This document shows positions 9,156 through 18,200 of a stretch of 36,963 nucleotides of DNA, one piece after another. Positions within the stretch are counted from its first letter, which is position 1. Each line of letters opens with the position of its first letter. This stretch comes from Chloroflexota bacterium. Its GTDB lineage: Bacteria; Chloroflexota; Dehalococcoidia; JACQUA01. Location of the stretch: positions 1 through 36,963 of the forward strand of contig JACQUA010000010.1 of assembly GCA_016210565.1 (NCBI GenBank), given 5' to 3'. The notes beneath the pieces are model-generated. The model was not told the origin of the DNA and did no database searches. It saw only the letters and a list, made by a program, of their open reading frames with translations. The position numbers were made by a program, and so were the translations under genes.

Positions 9156-9213
9156 CTGACTGGCGGTGGGAGCGCCGGATTGCCCCGGCGTATTTGCGAG
9201 ACGAACAACCCAG

Positions 9214-9270
9214 AAAGTGTAAGGTTTTGCCCGCCGGTGCGTCCCCTCAGTAGAACAGATAAGAAAGGAG
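9214..9270 (+). promoter_or_regulatory. conserved leader element, copy A
   Basis: A block starting AAGTGTAAGGTTTTG and containing CCCCTCAGTAGAACAGATAA lies just upstream of the small gene at 9277. About four fifths of its bases recur at 10875-10929 upstream of the secreted paralogue at 11018. This points to a shared regulatory leader or promoter. No known riboswitch was recognised. Confidence 0.5.
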
Positions 9271-9276
9271 ACTACG

Positions 9277-9459
9277 ATGGACAACCCAAAGTACACAGGG
9301 GTAAGGCCTGAGACCGGCCCGGCAGGCAGTTACGATGAGGCCGCCGGCGCGGACCGCATGGCGGCGATAGACCTGGCCATGCGCCACTATTTTCAGGCCG
9401 ACAACTGGATCGCGGAAAGAAACAGGCGGTCCCCCGGCCTGCGTCCGCGTGACGGTTAG
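9277..9459 (+). CDS. small hypothetical protein (60 aa)
   Basis: A short acidic N-terminal part (MDNPKYTGVRPETGP) leads into a helix rich in Ala and aromatics (MAAIDLAMRHYFQADNW) and a basic tail. No signal peptide or known domain is seen. A strong ribosome site, AAAGGAG with 6 bases before the ATG, makes translation very likely. It is the first gene of a plus-strand block of secreted proteins and sits directly behind conserved leader copy A. Function unknown. Confidence 0.65.
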   Translation: MDNPKYTGVRPETGPAGSYDEAAGADRMAAIDLAMRHYFQADNWIAERNRRSPGLRPRDG

Positions 9460-9582
9460 CGCCTGGTTGCAGAGGAAAGCGCAACGATGGGAAAAGACCC
9501 TTCGACTGTCCCTTCGCTTCGCTCAGGTCTCCGGCTCAGGGTGACAGCTTCATTGAAACCAGAAAGACGAAAGGAGTTTAGC

Positions 9583-10206
9583 ATGAAAAAGGTCAAAGTG
9601 ACCACCATAGCGGTATCCGTTCTTATGGCCCTGGGATTGCTTACCGGGCTGCTGCCGTCCCCGTTGCAGACAGCCTCGGCGGCGCCGGCGGGAACGGCCT
9701 TCACCTTTTGGAACGACACCGGGAGGACAGCCGCCGACCTGCACATAGCATTCGACGTCGCATGGCGGCAACTCCATAACATTGGTCCCTTTCGGCGGTT
9801 TGAGGGCCAGAACAGCCAGGACCTGCACCTGTTTGGTGGCAAAGTGCCGCCCTGGGGTACCGCGACCATCCGGGTTGAGCTGAAGGGAACGCAGGCAAAG
9901 GCTCCCCGGGGCTCCTGGACGACGGTACAAGACGCAGGAGGTCGGTCTCCCCCGGTACTCGCGTCAATCAAGGCTACCCATGAACAGATGCTGGCCAAGC
10001 TCGCTGAACTGCAGCAACGTTTGGCCCCGGCCCATCCCGCGCCGGCCCCGCGGCATGACTTCATCCTCCCCATTGAGGACGTCTTTGCGCTGCGGGGCAG
10101 GGGCACCGTCGCCACCGGACGGATAGAACGCGGCCTGATCGTCAAGCCTGACTTCGCGCCGGGTTACCCCAAGGGGCTGGGGGCTGGTGGCGCGGGCGAT
10201 AGATGA
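9583..10206 (+). CDS. secreted protein with NDTG..DLH domain and C-terminal EF-Tu domain II fragment
   Basis: A 207-residue product starting at ATG 9583, chosen because AAAGGAG lies 6 bases upstream and the same arrangement precedes the paralogue at 11018. A signal peptide (about 1-33, ending QTASA) is followed by [16 protein letters not shown], also found in that paralogue as NDTGKTATDLHLTFD, then a beta-rich domain and a short helix (about 135-148). Residues about 159-186 ([20 protein letters not shown] then RIERGLI) match the start of domain II of elongation factor Tu at roughly 21 of 27 positions. The match stops abruptly, and a short unrelated tail ends the protein. A 28-residue piece cannot act as a translation factor, so it is either a recombination scar or a reused beta-hairpin. 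The function of the NDTG domain is not known. Confidence 0.8.
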   Translation: MKKVKVTTIAVSVLMALGLLTGLLPSPLQTASAAPAGTAFTFWNDTGRTAADLHIAFDVAWRQLHNIGPFRRFEGQNSQDLHLFGGKVPPWGTATIRVELKGTQAKAPRGSWTTVQDAGGRSPPVLASIKATHEQMLAKLAELQQRLAPAHPAPAPRHDFILPIEDVFALRGRGTVATGRIERGLIVKPDFAPGYPKGLGAGGAGDR

Positions 10207-10241
10207 CCCGTTTGACGTATTGACCCGACGAAAGGAGCGAA

Positions 10242-10835
10242 ATGAGAGTCCACAAACGGTTGAGGGAATCGAGTATCTTGTTGTTACCCGTTCTGCTTGT
10301 TGTTCTGGCCTACTTGTCTCTATTGGTCCTACCGATTGCCCAGGCCCAACAGGAAATGCCTGCACCGCTGACGGTAATTGTCAGAGATGCCTTGAGCGGC
10401 AGTCCCCTAGCTGGTATTCCCATCGAAGTCAGGCAGGGGGATAAGGAAACATCTGTAAAAGAGACAGACCGCAACGGAACAGCTGCTTTCGATCTTCCTG
10501 CTGGCAGCTACACGGTCCGTGCCCATTTCTTGGTGCTCCATCGTTTCAAGATTCCGGTTACGGCCCTGACGGTTGACCTCGGGGGCAGGCCCTATGTCGT
10601 AAACATGTCGTTGGAGTACCGCTTCTCAGGAACGCTCCAGTATGTGCTGCTTGCGGCTATCGCCGGATTCATTATTCTCGGGATAGGCAGGCAGATAATC
10701 TCAAGGGCAAGAAGGAGAAGAAGATGTCCTGCGTTTTGCCACAAATGGGTGGGCAGTCGCGTTTGCGACCAACAATGCAAACGGCGGGAAGGACATGGAG
10801 GGTCCCATCGTTGTTCGGCAGGTCATTCATTTTGA
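10242..10835 (+). CDS. membrane-anchored protein with Cna-B-like domain and Cys-rich cytoplasmic tail
   Basis: A 197-residue product. The N-terminal hydrophobic segment (about 12-36, ending AQAQ) is a signal peptide. Residues about 42-125 resemble a Cna-B/carboxypeptidase-regulatory-like beta-sandwich (GSPLAGIPIEVRQGDKE; TDRNGTAAFDLPAGSYTV). A membrane helix follows (about 131-150), then a basic stop-transfer run (RARRRRR) and a tail with CPAFC, CDQQC and later His/Cys residues that could bind a metal. AAAGGAG sits 5 bases before the ATG. It lies 35 bases after the EF-Tu-fragment gene, on the same strand. A link between an exported domain and a cytoplasmic metal-binding tail is plausible but unproven. 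Confidence 0.75.
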   Translation: MRVHKRLRESSILLLPVLLVVLAYLSLLVLPIAQAQQEMPAPLTVIVRDALSGSPLAGIPIEVRQGDKETSVKETDRNGTAAFDLPAGSYTVRAHFLVLHRFKIPVTALTVDLGGRPYVVNMSLEYRFSGTLQYVLLAAIAGFIILGIGRQIISRARRRRRCPAFCHKWVGSRVCDQQCKRREGHGGSHRCSAGHSF

Positions 10836-10874
10836 CCTTGCCATACTGATCACAAGTTGCCAAACCTGCGGCAA

Positions 10875-10929
10875 AAAGGTGTAAGGTTTTTGGCCGCCGG
10901 CCGTCTCCTCAGTGGAACAGACAAGAAGA
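10875..10929 (+). promoter_or_regulatory. conserved leader element, copy B
   Basis: This block starts AAGGTGTAAGGTTTTTGG and contains CTCCTCAGTGGAACAGACAA. It matches copy A at 9214-9270 and stands upstream of the second NDTG paralogue. It is separated from the upstream gene by about 40 bases, so it may begin a new transcript. Both copies carry a (T)GGAAC/TAGAAC core that might be read by an ECF-type sigma factor. That is speculation. Confidence 0.5.
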
Positions 10930-11017
10930 GACCGGAAGCCGCAGCCAAAGAAAGGAGAGAGAAATGTTGGAGACCATGACACAACGGAGAAAAGCAAACA
11001 AAGGAAAGGAGTTTACC

Positions 11018-12247
11018 GTGAAGAACCTGAAATCCATGGCGACTATCGTTGCGCCGGTGTTCGTAGCCCTGGGGATGCTCCTGGGACTGCTGCCACCGGC
11101 ATTACCCACTGCCTCGGCAGACATGGGAGTTTACGGCCCCACGAACGATACGGGCAAGACCGCGACGGACCTGCACCTGACATTCGACAAGAAATTCGAG
11201 CTTAACAACGTCACAGCGACGATACCATTTCAGACAAAGAACATATCCAAGAACAAGAAGACGCTGCATCTCACCAATGGCCAGGTAGCCAAAGACGAGA
11301 TGGCGGGCATCACCATTGAGTTTAACGGGACGGCGGGAGTCATTACGCGCACCCGTTGGACGACCACCGGCGCCGCGCCCTGGGGTGATGACAAGCGTGT
11401 GCAGTCGGCAGACGCCATGGTTTCCCAGGCTTTGACGGTGGCGAAGAACGGCCAGCTACGCCAGCGCCTGCAGGACCTTGGCACTCTGCGCGACCTCGAT
11501 AACGTGCTTGACAGGGACATCCCCACAGCGCTGCCGGAGCTGGCCGTTCTGGCCAGGGAAGCGCGAGACCCGGCGGCCGACATCATCGCCGGGGCTGCTG
11601 CCTTGCTGGGCGAGGTGGTCAGGGATGGACAGCCAGTCGCGGCCAAAGGCCAGCCAGGAGTGTCGGGGCCGGTCAAAGAGCCAGCAAAGGTCCAGCCCGC
11701 CACCCCCGCAGGTCCCGCGGCGCCGGCGCCAACACCTCCTCCCCCGGCGCCTCCGGCCAACCGGTCAACGACGCCCGCGAGACCCCTTCCCGGCGGCGGC
11801 CCAACCGGGGAGGACCTCGTGGGGCCTGGCGCGGCGACTGGCAGACCGGCCCCCACGACTCCGGGAACCCCGGCGAAGCCGGTTGAGCCCGGGGTTCCTT
11901 CCCCGCTTCGCGACCGGGCATCGTTTCCCGGCGAGACCGTAGCGGGCCATTCAGCCTCTGGAAACGATGTTGTGCGCCTGGTCATGGAACGGGTCCTGGG
12001 CAGGATCACCATCAGGGGTACCGACTGGAAATGGGTGTACGATGGCGGTGGAGTCCTGGCAAGATACCGGATCAGGAATGCCGAAGGGTCCGAGTCCAGC
12101 GTAATAATCAAGGTATGGAGGGGGACCGACCAGGTTGACCGCGTGTTGGCGCCCGGCGATAGTATTGATGTCGTTGGCGATGCCATATGGGTCAGGGGCG
12201 TCACCCAGTCCGATCAGGCCACCGTGTTCTATGAGGCCATTCCGTGA
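11018..12247 (+). CDS. secreted NDTG-domain paralogue with Pro-rich linker and C-terminal beta domain
   Basis: A 409-residue protein from GTG 11018. GGAAAGGAGTTTACC precedes this GTG exactly as in the paralogue at 9583. An in-frame ATG at 10964, also with a good ribosome site, would add 18 residues and cannot be excluded. A signal peptide (ending PTASA) is followed by the NDTGKTATDLHLTFD domain and then a helical region (about 125-205). A long Ala/Pro/Gly linker (about 210-310) leads to a beta-rich domain (about 325-409; ITIRGTDWKWVYDGGGVLAR). It is the last gene before a perfect hairpin and the sigma-factor fusion gene. It is probably a surface or cell-wall protein. The function is not recognised. 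Confidence 0.8.
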   Translation: MKNLKSMATIVAPVFVALGMLLGLLPPALPTASADMGVYGPTNDTGKTATDLHLTFDKKFELNNVTATIPFQTKNISKNKKTLHLTNGQVAKDEMAGITIEFNGTAGVITRTRWTTTGAAPWGDDKRVQSADAMVSQALTVAKNGQLRQRLQDLGTLRDLDNVLDRDIPTALPELAVLAREARDPAADIIAGAAALLGEVVRDGQPVAAKGQPGVSGPVKEPAKVQPATPAGPAAPAPTPPPPAPPANRSTTPARPLPGGGPTGEDLVGPGAATGRPAPTTPGTPAKPVEPGVPSPLRDRASFPGETVAGHSASGNDVVRLVMERVLGRITIRGTDWKWVYDGGGVLARYRIRNAEGSESSVIIKVWRGTDQVDRVLAPGDSIDVVGDAIWVRGVTQSDQATVFYEAIP

Positions 12248-12253
12248 CGGGCC

Positions 12254-12292
12254 GCGCAAGGGAGTCCCGATAACATCGGGACTCCCTTGCGC
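12254..12292. terminator. perfect 18-bp hairpin between secreted block and sigma gene
   Basis: GCGCAAGGGAGTCCCGAT (12254-12271), loop AAC, and its exact complement (12275-12292) start 6 bases after the stop codon at 12247. No T-run follows, so it is a strong hairpin that could terminate poorly or act as a barrier or mRNA stabiliser. Its right arm overlaps the candidate -35 of the next promoter. Confidence 0.7.
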
Positions 12293-12315
12293 CGCACCCC
12301 GAATATTCTTATAAT
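12287..12315 (+). promoter_or_regulatory. candidate promoter of the sigma-factor fusion gene
   Basis: TTGCGC (12287-12292), a 17-bp spacer and TATAAT (12310-12315) precede the ATG at 12340, with GGGAGG at 12328-12333. The -10 is perfect and the -35 weak. The -35 lies inside the hairpin arm. Confidence 0.5.
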
Positions 12316-12339
12316 TGCCCGTGTTATGGGAGGTACAAG

Positions 12340-15204
12340 ATGGCCATGCTGGTTACCGATGAAGCTCTGGCGACCCGTGCCCTGGAAAAAGATGCGACGG
12401 CGTTCACCGCCCTCTATGAACGCTATTTTGACAAAGCCTATGACCTGGCGGTGCGTGTGGTGGCCAGCCCGGACCAGGCCGCCGACATAGCCCAGGACGC
12501 CTTCCTGAAACTTCTCCAGGTCAAGGGACCCCCACCCGCTAACTTCCGCGCCTGGTTCTACACAGTCGTCCGCAACCAGGCCATCGACGCCGTGCGCAAG
12601 AAGCGCGGGGCCGTTCCCCTGCCCGCCGCCGGGACGGATGAAGGGGAGGGACTGCCGTTCCAGCAACTGGTGGAACCTGCCCCCGGACCGGAAGAAACGG
12701 CCGAAAATCAAGAGGTTGCCTCGCTGGTCTGGGAAGCCGCCAAAGGGCTGTCACCCGGCGACTACATGCTTCTGGACCTGCACCTCCGGAAAGGGCTGGA
12801 AACCGGTGAACTGGCCGAAGTCCTGAACACCTCCAAAGGAAATGTCTACACCATGCTCAGCCGTTTGAAGGATTCCTTCGAAGAATCCCTTACCGCCCTC
12901 GTTCTGGCCCGGCAGGGAAAGAAGCAATGCCCTGCCCTGGCCGGCCTCTGGTCCGGTAGCGGGATGGGCAGAGGCGGTATCGATCCCGCCCTCCGCCGCA
13001 AGGTTACGCGACACGTGAAAGAGTGCGAGACCTGCCAGAAGACGAGAAGGCGGTATGTTGCCGCGGCGGAACTCCTGGCGGCGGCGCCTCCATTCTTTCC
13101 GCCACCGGCTCTGCGTGAACAAGTCCTGGGAAGGCTGCTGGAAAAGCTCGGCCCGGCCACGAGTCCGCCGGGTCCGGGCGAGGGGACCGGCGCTTCTCCG
13201 TCCGGAGACTTCCCGGGCGGAGTTGACCGGCACGGCGCGGACGCCTCTGGAGGCGCTCCCCGGACTCCACCGGGCCACACGCCGGAGCCGGAATTCGAGA
13301 AAGGCGAGACCGGCGCCTCCCCTTCGGAACGCGCTGCGGGTGGTCCCGCCGACCGCCCGGAGACGCAACAATTCCAGACGGGTGACGGCGCCGTCACCCC
13401 CCCGGCAGACGCTCCGGCGAGACCCTCTGTCCCCACGGCAGGTTCCGTGGCGGGGGCGCCAGGGGGCGCTGGAAGGTCTCCTGGCAGCATACTATTGGAC
13501 CGGGGGTCTTCCCGCTCCTTCCGGGACGCCTGGTTGCGGCGCTACTGGAAGTTGTTTTCTTTCGTGGGGCTGGGCCTGGCCGCGGCGGCGGCGGCGTTCT
13601 TTTTCATTGTTGTCCCGTCCTGCGTGCCGGTCCAGTGGATCGTCTTCCACCGGATGATTGATAGCAACTTCGAGATTTTCATCATGCGTGATGACGGTAC
13701 GCAGCTAAAGCGGCTGACCATGAATAAGGCCAACGACATGAATCCTCACACCAGTTCCGCCGGCATGATCACCTTCGGCTCGGACCGCGACGGCAACTGG
13801 GAAATCTATACCATGGACGATACCGGCGGGAACCAGACCAGGCTGACGGACAACCCGGCCTGGGACTTCTGGCCCAACTTCTCTCATGACGGCGCGCGGA
13901 TCACCTTTGCCTCCGACCGGCACGGGAACCAGGAGATATATGTCATGAACGCCGTGCCGAACGCCCCCGCGGCCAGGCTCACTACTCATCCAGCCGTGGA
14001 CACCGAACCCCATTTCTCCTATGACGGGAAGAAGATCGTGTTTACCTCCAACCGCGACGGAAACCAGGAAATCTATGTAATGGACAGCAACGGCGCCAAC
14101 CAGACCAGGCTGACCAACAACAGTTTCGACGACCATCATCCGACCTTTACACCCAATGGCAAGATACTCTTTACCTCCGACCGGGACGGCAACTTCGAGC
14201 TCTATGTCATGGACCCCGTCCCGAACGCCCCGGCCACGAGACTCACCAACAATGGCGCCGTGGACGATTTCGGCCGCATGAAACCCAATGGGAGCTGGAT
14301 AGCCTTCGTCTCCAACCGCGACGGCAACGAAGAGGTCTACAGGATGACTCCGAGCGGCGCCTTCCAGCAGCGGCTCACGACGTTCGGCAACGTCGATGGA
14401 CACCCCGACTGGATTGTGCGGGTGAGGAACTTTCCCAGGCCCACCCCGACGCCCACTCCGACGCCTAGACTCACACCTTCTCCGACGCCTACGCGGACGC
14501 CTCCGGCGACCAGAGTCCCGACGATACCGGTGGTTACGCCTCAACCCAGGCCAACCATTACAATAGTTACTCCGGGACCCACGCAGACCCCTCCCCGGAC
14601 GCCCCCGCCCACGCTTACGCCCCCCCCGACTCCGACGCCGCCCACCCGGACGCCGCCCCGGCCTGACCTTACCCCTACGCCGCCGCCTACCGGGACAGTG
14701 GTTAAGCCGACGCCGCGCCCCAGCCCTTCGCCCACGCCATCGCCGACGCCTTCTCCCACACCGTCACCAACGCCGTCGCCTTCTCCGAGCCCGACGGCCA
14801 CGGCGAGGCCCGTATTGCCTTCCGATCCCCAGGGCCGCCTGGAGAGACCCGTCAGCGGATCGGCCATCGCGCCGCCGAATCCCATCGAAATCGAGGGATG
14901 GGCTCTGGACCCCGGCGCCGCCGTGGGGACCGGCGTGGACCAGGTCAAGGTGTCCGAGGGGCCCCTGGAAACAGGCATAGAGATTGGCCTTGCTACTTAT
15001 GGGATCCTGCGTACGGATGTGGGGGAGGCTTTCGGCTCGGCGCGCTTCAGCCCCACCGGTTTCAAACTGTCGGTACCCAACCGTGTTCGGAAAACGTATC
15101 TCTTCTACGTTTACGCTCGCTCGACTGTCAGCGGAAGCTGGTATCTCATAGGGACCGTCTTTGTGAACGCGTCCAGCCCCGGGGGTTCCGGAGGCGGACG
15201 CTAA
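12340..15204 (+). CDS. single-chain ECF sigma factor / zinc anti-sigma-like segment / TM helix / TolB-type propeller
   Basis: A 954-residue fusion. Residues about 25-88 are ECF sigma region 2 (ALYERYFDKAYDLAVRVVAS; FRAWFYTVVRNQAIDAVRKK). Residues about 135-190 are region 4 with its helix-turn-helix (TGELAEVLNTSKGNVYTMLS). H225-x3-C229-x2-C232 matches the zinc site of ZAS anti-sigma domains. A low-complexity linker (about 265-395) leads to a membrane helix (403-428). Outside the cell, about 432-695, are six PD40/TolB-like repeats of the SDRDGNxEIYxMD type, then a (PT)n linker (about 700-825) and a C-terminal beta domain (about 830-945; GVDQVKV; YGILRTDVGEAFGSARF). Sigma, putative inhibitor and sensor would thus be one polypeptide tethered to the membrane. 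Release would need proteolysis or a conformational change. GGGAGG sits 6 bases before the ATG. The next gene, a NACHT ATPase, starts 63 bases downstream. Confidence 0.92.
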   Translation: MAMLVTDEALATRALEKDATAFTALYERYFDKAYDLAVRVVASPDQAADIAQDAFLKLLQVKGPPPANFRAWFYTVVRNQAIDAVRKKRGAVPLPAAGTDEGEGLPFQQLVEPAPGPEETAENQEVASLVWEAAKGLSPGDYMLLDLHLRKGLETGELAEVLNTSKGNVYTMLSRLKDSFEESLTALVLARQGKKQCPALAGLWSGSGMGRGGIDPALRRKVTRHVKECETCQKTRRRYVAAAELLAAAPPFFPPPALREQVLGRLLEKLGPATSPPGPGEGTGASPSGDFPGGVDRHGADASGGAPRTPPGHTPEPEFEKGETGASPSERAAGGPADRPETQQFQTGDGAVTPPADAPARPSVPTAGSVAGAPGGAGRSPGSILLDRGSSRSFRDAWLRRYWKLFSFVGLGLAAAAAAFFFIVVPSCVPVQWIVFHRMIDSNFEIFIMRDDGTQLKRLTMNKANDMNPHTSSAGMITFGSDRDGNWEIYTMDDTGGNQTRLTDNPAWDFWPNFSHDGARITFASDRHGNQEIYVMNAVPNAPAARLTTHPAVDTEPHFSYDGKKIVFTSNRDGNQEIYVMDSNGANQTRLTNNSFDDHHPTFTPNGKILFTSDRDGNFELYVMDPVPNAPATRLTNNGAVDDFGRMKPNGSWIAFVSNRDGNEEVYRMTPSGAFQQRLTTFGNVDGHPDWIVRVRNFPRPTPTPTPTPRLTPSPTPTRTPPATRVPTIPVVTPQPRPTITIVTPGPTQTPPRTPPPTLTPPPTPTPPTRTPPRPDLTPTPPPTGTVVKPTPRPSPSPTPSPTPSPTPSPTPSPSPSPTATARPVLPSDPQGRLERPVSGSAIAPPNPIEIEGWALDPGAAVGTGVDQVKVSEGPLETGIEIGLATYGILRTDVGEAFGSARFSPTGFKLSVPNRVRKTYLFYVYARSTVSGSWYLIGTVFVNASSPGGSGGGR

Positions 15205-15267
15205 TGCCTCTTCTGCGGCAGTTTCGAGATAGTTTGTCGAGCGAGCAGCACACTGGCGGTAAAGTAA

Positions 15268-18200
15268 ATGGACCCAGGACTTGAAAAACCCCTGCCCGCC
15301 CGTTCGGCCCTGGAGGAGGACATCCTGGCTTACCTGGAGGCCCTGTCACGGGCTGCAGCGGAACTGCCGGAATACTACCCGGCCCACCTGAGGACAACTC
15401 AAGAGCCGGGTGAGACCCCGTTCGACCAGGTCCGCCAGGTGGTCTGCGTGGTGGATGCACCCGGCCATTTCGAAGAGTGGCTGGCCGAAGAGCAGGAGCG
15501 AGAGAGAGGGGCCGGAAACGAATTCAACCGCTGGGACTACGCCTACGCGCCCAGGTATCTTAGACCCGGGCTGGAGGAAAAAGACACGAGCTGGCGCCCG
15601 GCGCTGCCGGGTCCGTTGCGGTGGGACGAACACGCCGGGCAGCGTTTCAGGCGCGCCGTCATCCTGGGAGTCCCCGGCTCCGGCAAGACCTGGCTGCTGC
15701 GCTACGAAGCTCGCCGGCTGGCCGTCAGCGCGGCCGCCCGGCTCCGCCGCGGCGATGTCACCGTCCAGGACCTGGTCTTTCCCATAATGGCACAGCTTTC
15801 GGACTTGTGTCGCGACGACGGTCCCCTGGAGGAAGCCCTGGAGGAGTACGTCGCGGGAAAAGCCCCGGGGGCCTTCAGGAGTTTCGTGCGGGACAAGTTG
15901 AAAACGGAGCGGTGCGTGGTCCTGCTCGATGCCTGGGACGAGGCAACGGGGGAGGGGCCCGGCGCCGGCCAGCCGGGCGAATTCCTTGCCAGCTACCCGC
16001 AGCGGTTGGGCCGGCGTCTGGCGGATTTCGCCCGCAAGTTTTCATTGGCCCGCATCCTGCTGACATCACGCACCGCCGGCTACGGCGCGCGACCGATTCC
16101 CGGGGCTCAGGAAGTGGAACTGGCACCTCTGGAAACTCCCCGGGTCGAGTCCTTCGTTCGCGCCTGGTTCCGTGATGACGGTAAGACGGCGGACCTCTTC
16201 CTGGATGGGCTGCGACGGTCCCACCAGGTGAGGGGACTGGCCCGGGTGCCGCTGATGCTGGCCCTGATGTGCCGGGCGTACCGGGAGGGAACACCGGCTT
16301 TCCCGGCGCGGCGGGTCGAGGTCTACGACCGCTGCCTGCGGGGCCTGCTCCGGGATTGGAAAGAAGAAGCGCAGCGGCGTCTCGTCAGCGACCTTTCGGT
16401 TACCGGTATTCTGTCCCGGCTGGCAACCGTGGCCTTGAAGCTTCAGCGGCAGCAAAGGGATCGGTTCACGGAAGCCGAGCTGGCGGAGGCTCCGGGATTA
16501 GACATGAAAGAAAGTAGTGGGCAGACCACCACGGAGGCTGAAGAATTCGTGGCCTCGCTCAAACGGGACGGTATCGTCGTGGCCGGCGGGGCGGACGGTC
16601 GTTCCTCTCTATGCTTCCTCCACCGTAGCTTTCAGGAGTACCTGGCTGCGTCGGCGCTGGCCGTCCGGGCGAACCATGAGGGGTGGGATAGGGTGGCTGG
16701 CCTGGTGAGCCGGAAGGCATGGCTGCCCCGGTGGCAGGAAGTCATTGTGCTGCTGGCCGGGCTGCTGGACGACCCGGGCCCGCTGCTGCAAATGCTGAGC
16801 CGCCAGGAGCCGTCTTGTCAGGAGCCGCGCGGCGATTGCTACTTCAGGACGCGCCTGGCCCTGGCGGCGCGGTGCCTGCCGGAACTCAAGCCAGAGATCC
16901 GGCAACGGCGCCTGGACGCCGCTGACCGGATCACCGCGAAGGCCTTTTCCCTGTGGTATGAGAACGAGCTGAAGGACACGGCGGCCTCGGTGTCGCACCT
17001 GACGCTGGCTCTACCCGCGCTGGGGTGGTCCAATGCCAGTGTGGAGGGCGTACCCTTCCTCGACCGCCTGGTACGAATGCTGCAAGACCCGGACGGAGAC
17101 GTGCGGGCAGCGGCGGCCCGCGCCATCCGCGGCATCGGGGTCGCCGCTGCCACCCCGGGGGTCCTCGGCGCCCTGATCCGGCTGCTGCAAGACCGGGACG
17201 ACCTCGTCCGGTTAGATGGTAAGGAAGCCATCCGTGGCATCGGAGCCGCGGGGGCCACTGTGGAGGTCCTCGTCACCCTGCCCCGGCTGCTGCAAGATCG
17301 GGAATGGCGCGTGCGGCGCGATGCTGCGGAAGCCATCGGTGCTATGGGAGCGGCGGCGGCCACCCCCGAGGTGCTCGATGGCCTCTACCGGATGCTTCAG
17401 GACCGCGAAGGCGGTGTGCGATCTGCGGCGGTGGACGCCATCGGCCGCATGTGGCCTGCAGCGGCCCCCCCGGACTTCCTCCTCCGCCTGCCTGTCTGGC
17501 TCAAAGACAGGGAATATTTGGTGCGTTCGGCGGCCGTGCGTGCTGTCGGTTGTATCGGGAGCCCGGCGGCTACCCCGGAGGTGCTCGGCGGTCTTGTCCG
17601 GATGCTACGGGGCCCGGAGCTATGCTTCGATGCGGCCTGGGCCATCGGACGCATCGGGTCCGCGGCGGCTACCCCGAAGGTGCTCGGTCGCCTGGCCGGT
17701 CTGCTCAAACACAAGGAGGAGTTTCTGCGGTCCGCGGCGGCGAGGGCCATCGGTGGCATCGGGCCCGCGGCGGTGCCCCCGGACTTCCTCGAACTGCTGC
17801 CGCGGATGCTGCGAGACCGGCAATGGCGCGTCCGGCATGGGGCGGCAAACGTGATCGGCGCCATCGGGGCCGCGACGGTTCCCCAGGACATCTTTGGTCT
17901 CCTGGCTGGTCTGCTGAAAGACGAGGAGCGGTTGGTGCGGTCCGCGGCGGCGCGGGTCATCGCGGGCATCGGGCCTGCGGCGGCCACCGCGGATTTCCTC
18001 GATCTCCTGGCGCCGATGCTGCAAGACCCGGAGTGCCGCGTGCGGCACGCGGCGGTGGAAGCCATCGGGGGCGTCGGCGCCGCGGCGGCGACCCCGGAGG
18101 TGCTGAGCCGCTTGGCCCGGATGCTGTGGGACCTGGAGGACCCGGGGCGAGAGGGGTGGTTCGACGCGGCGCAGGCCATCGGCTATATGGGGGCCGCCGC

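Noticed and set aside
11230..12204. 324-codon minus-strand frame
   Set aside because: Antisense of the secreted NDTG paralogue. The Pro/Ala-rich, GC-rich sequence keeps the frame open.
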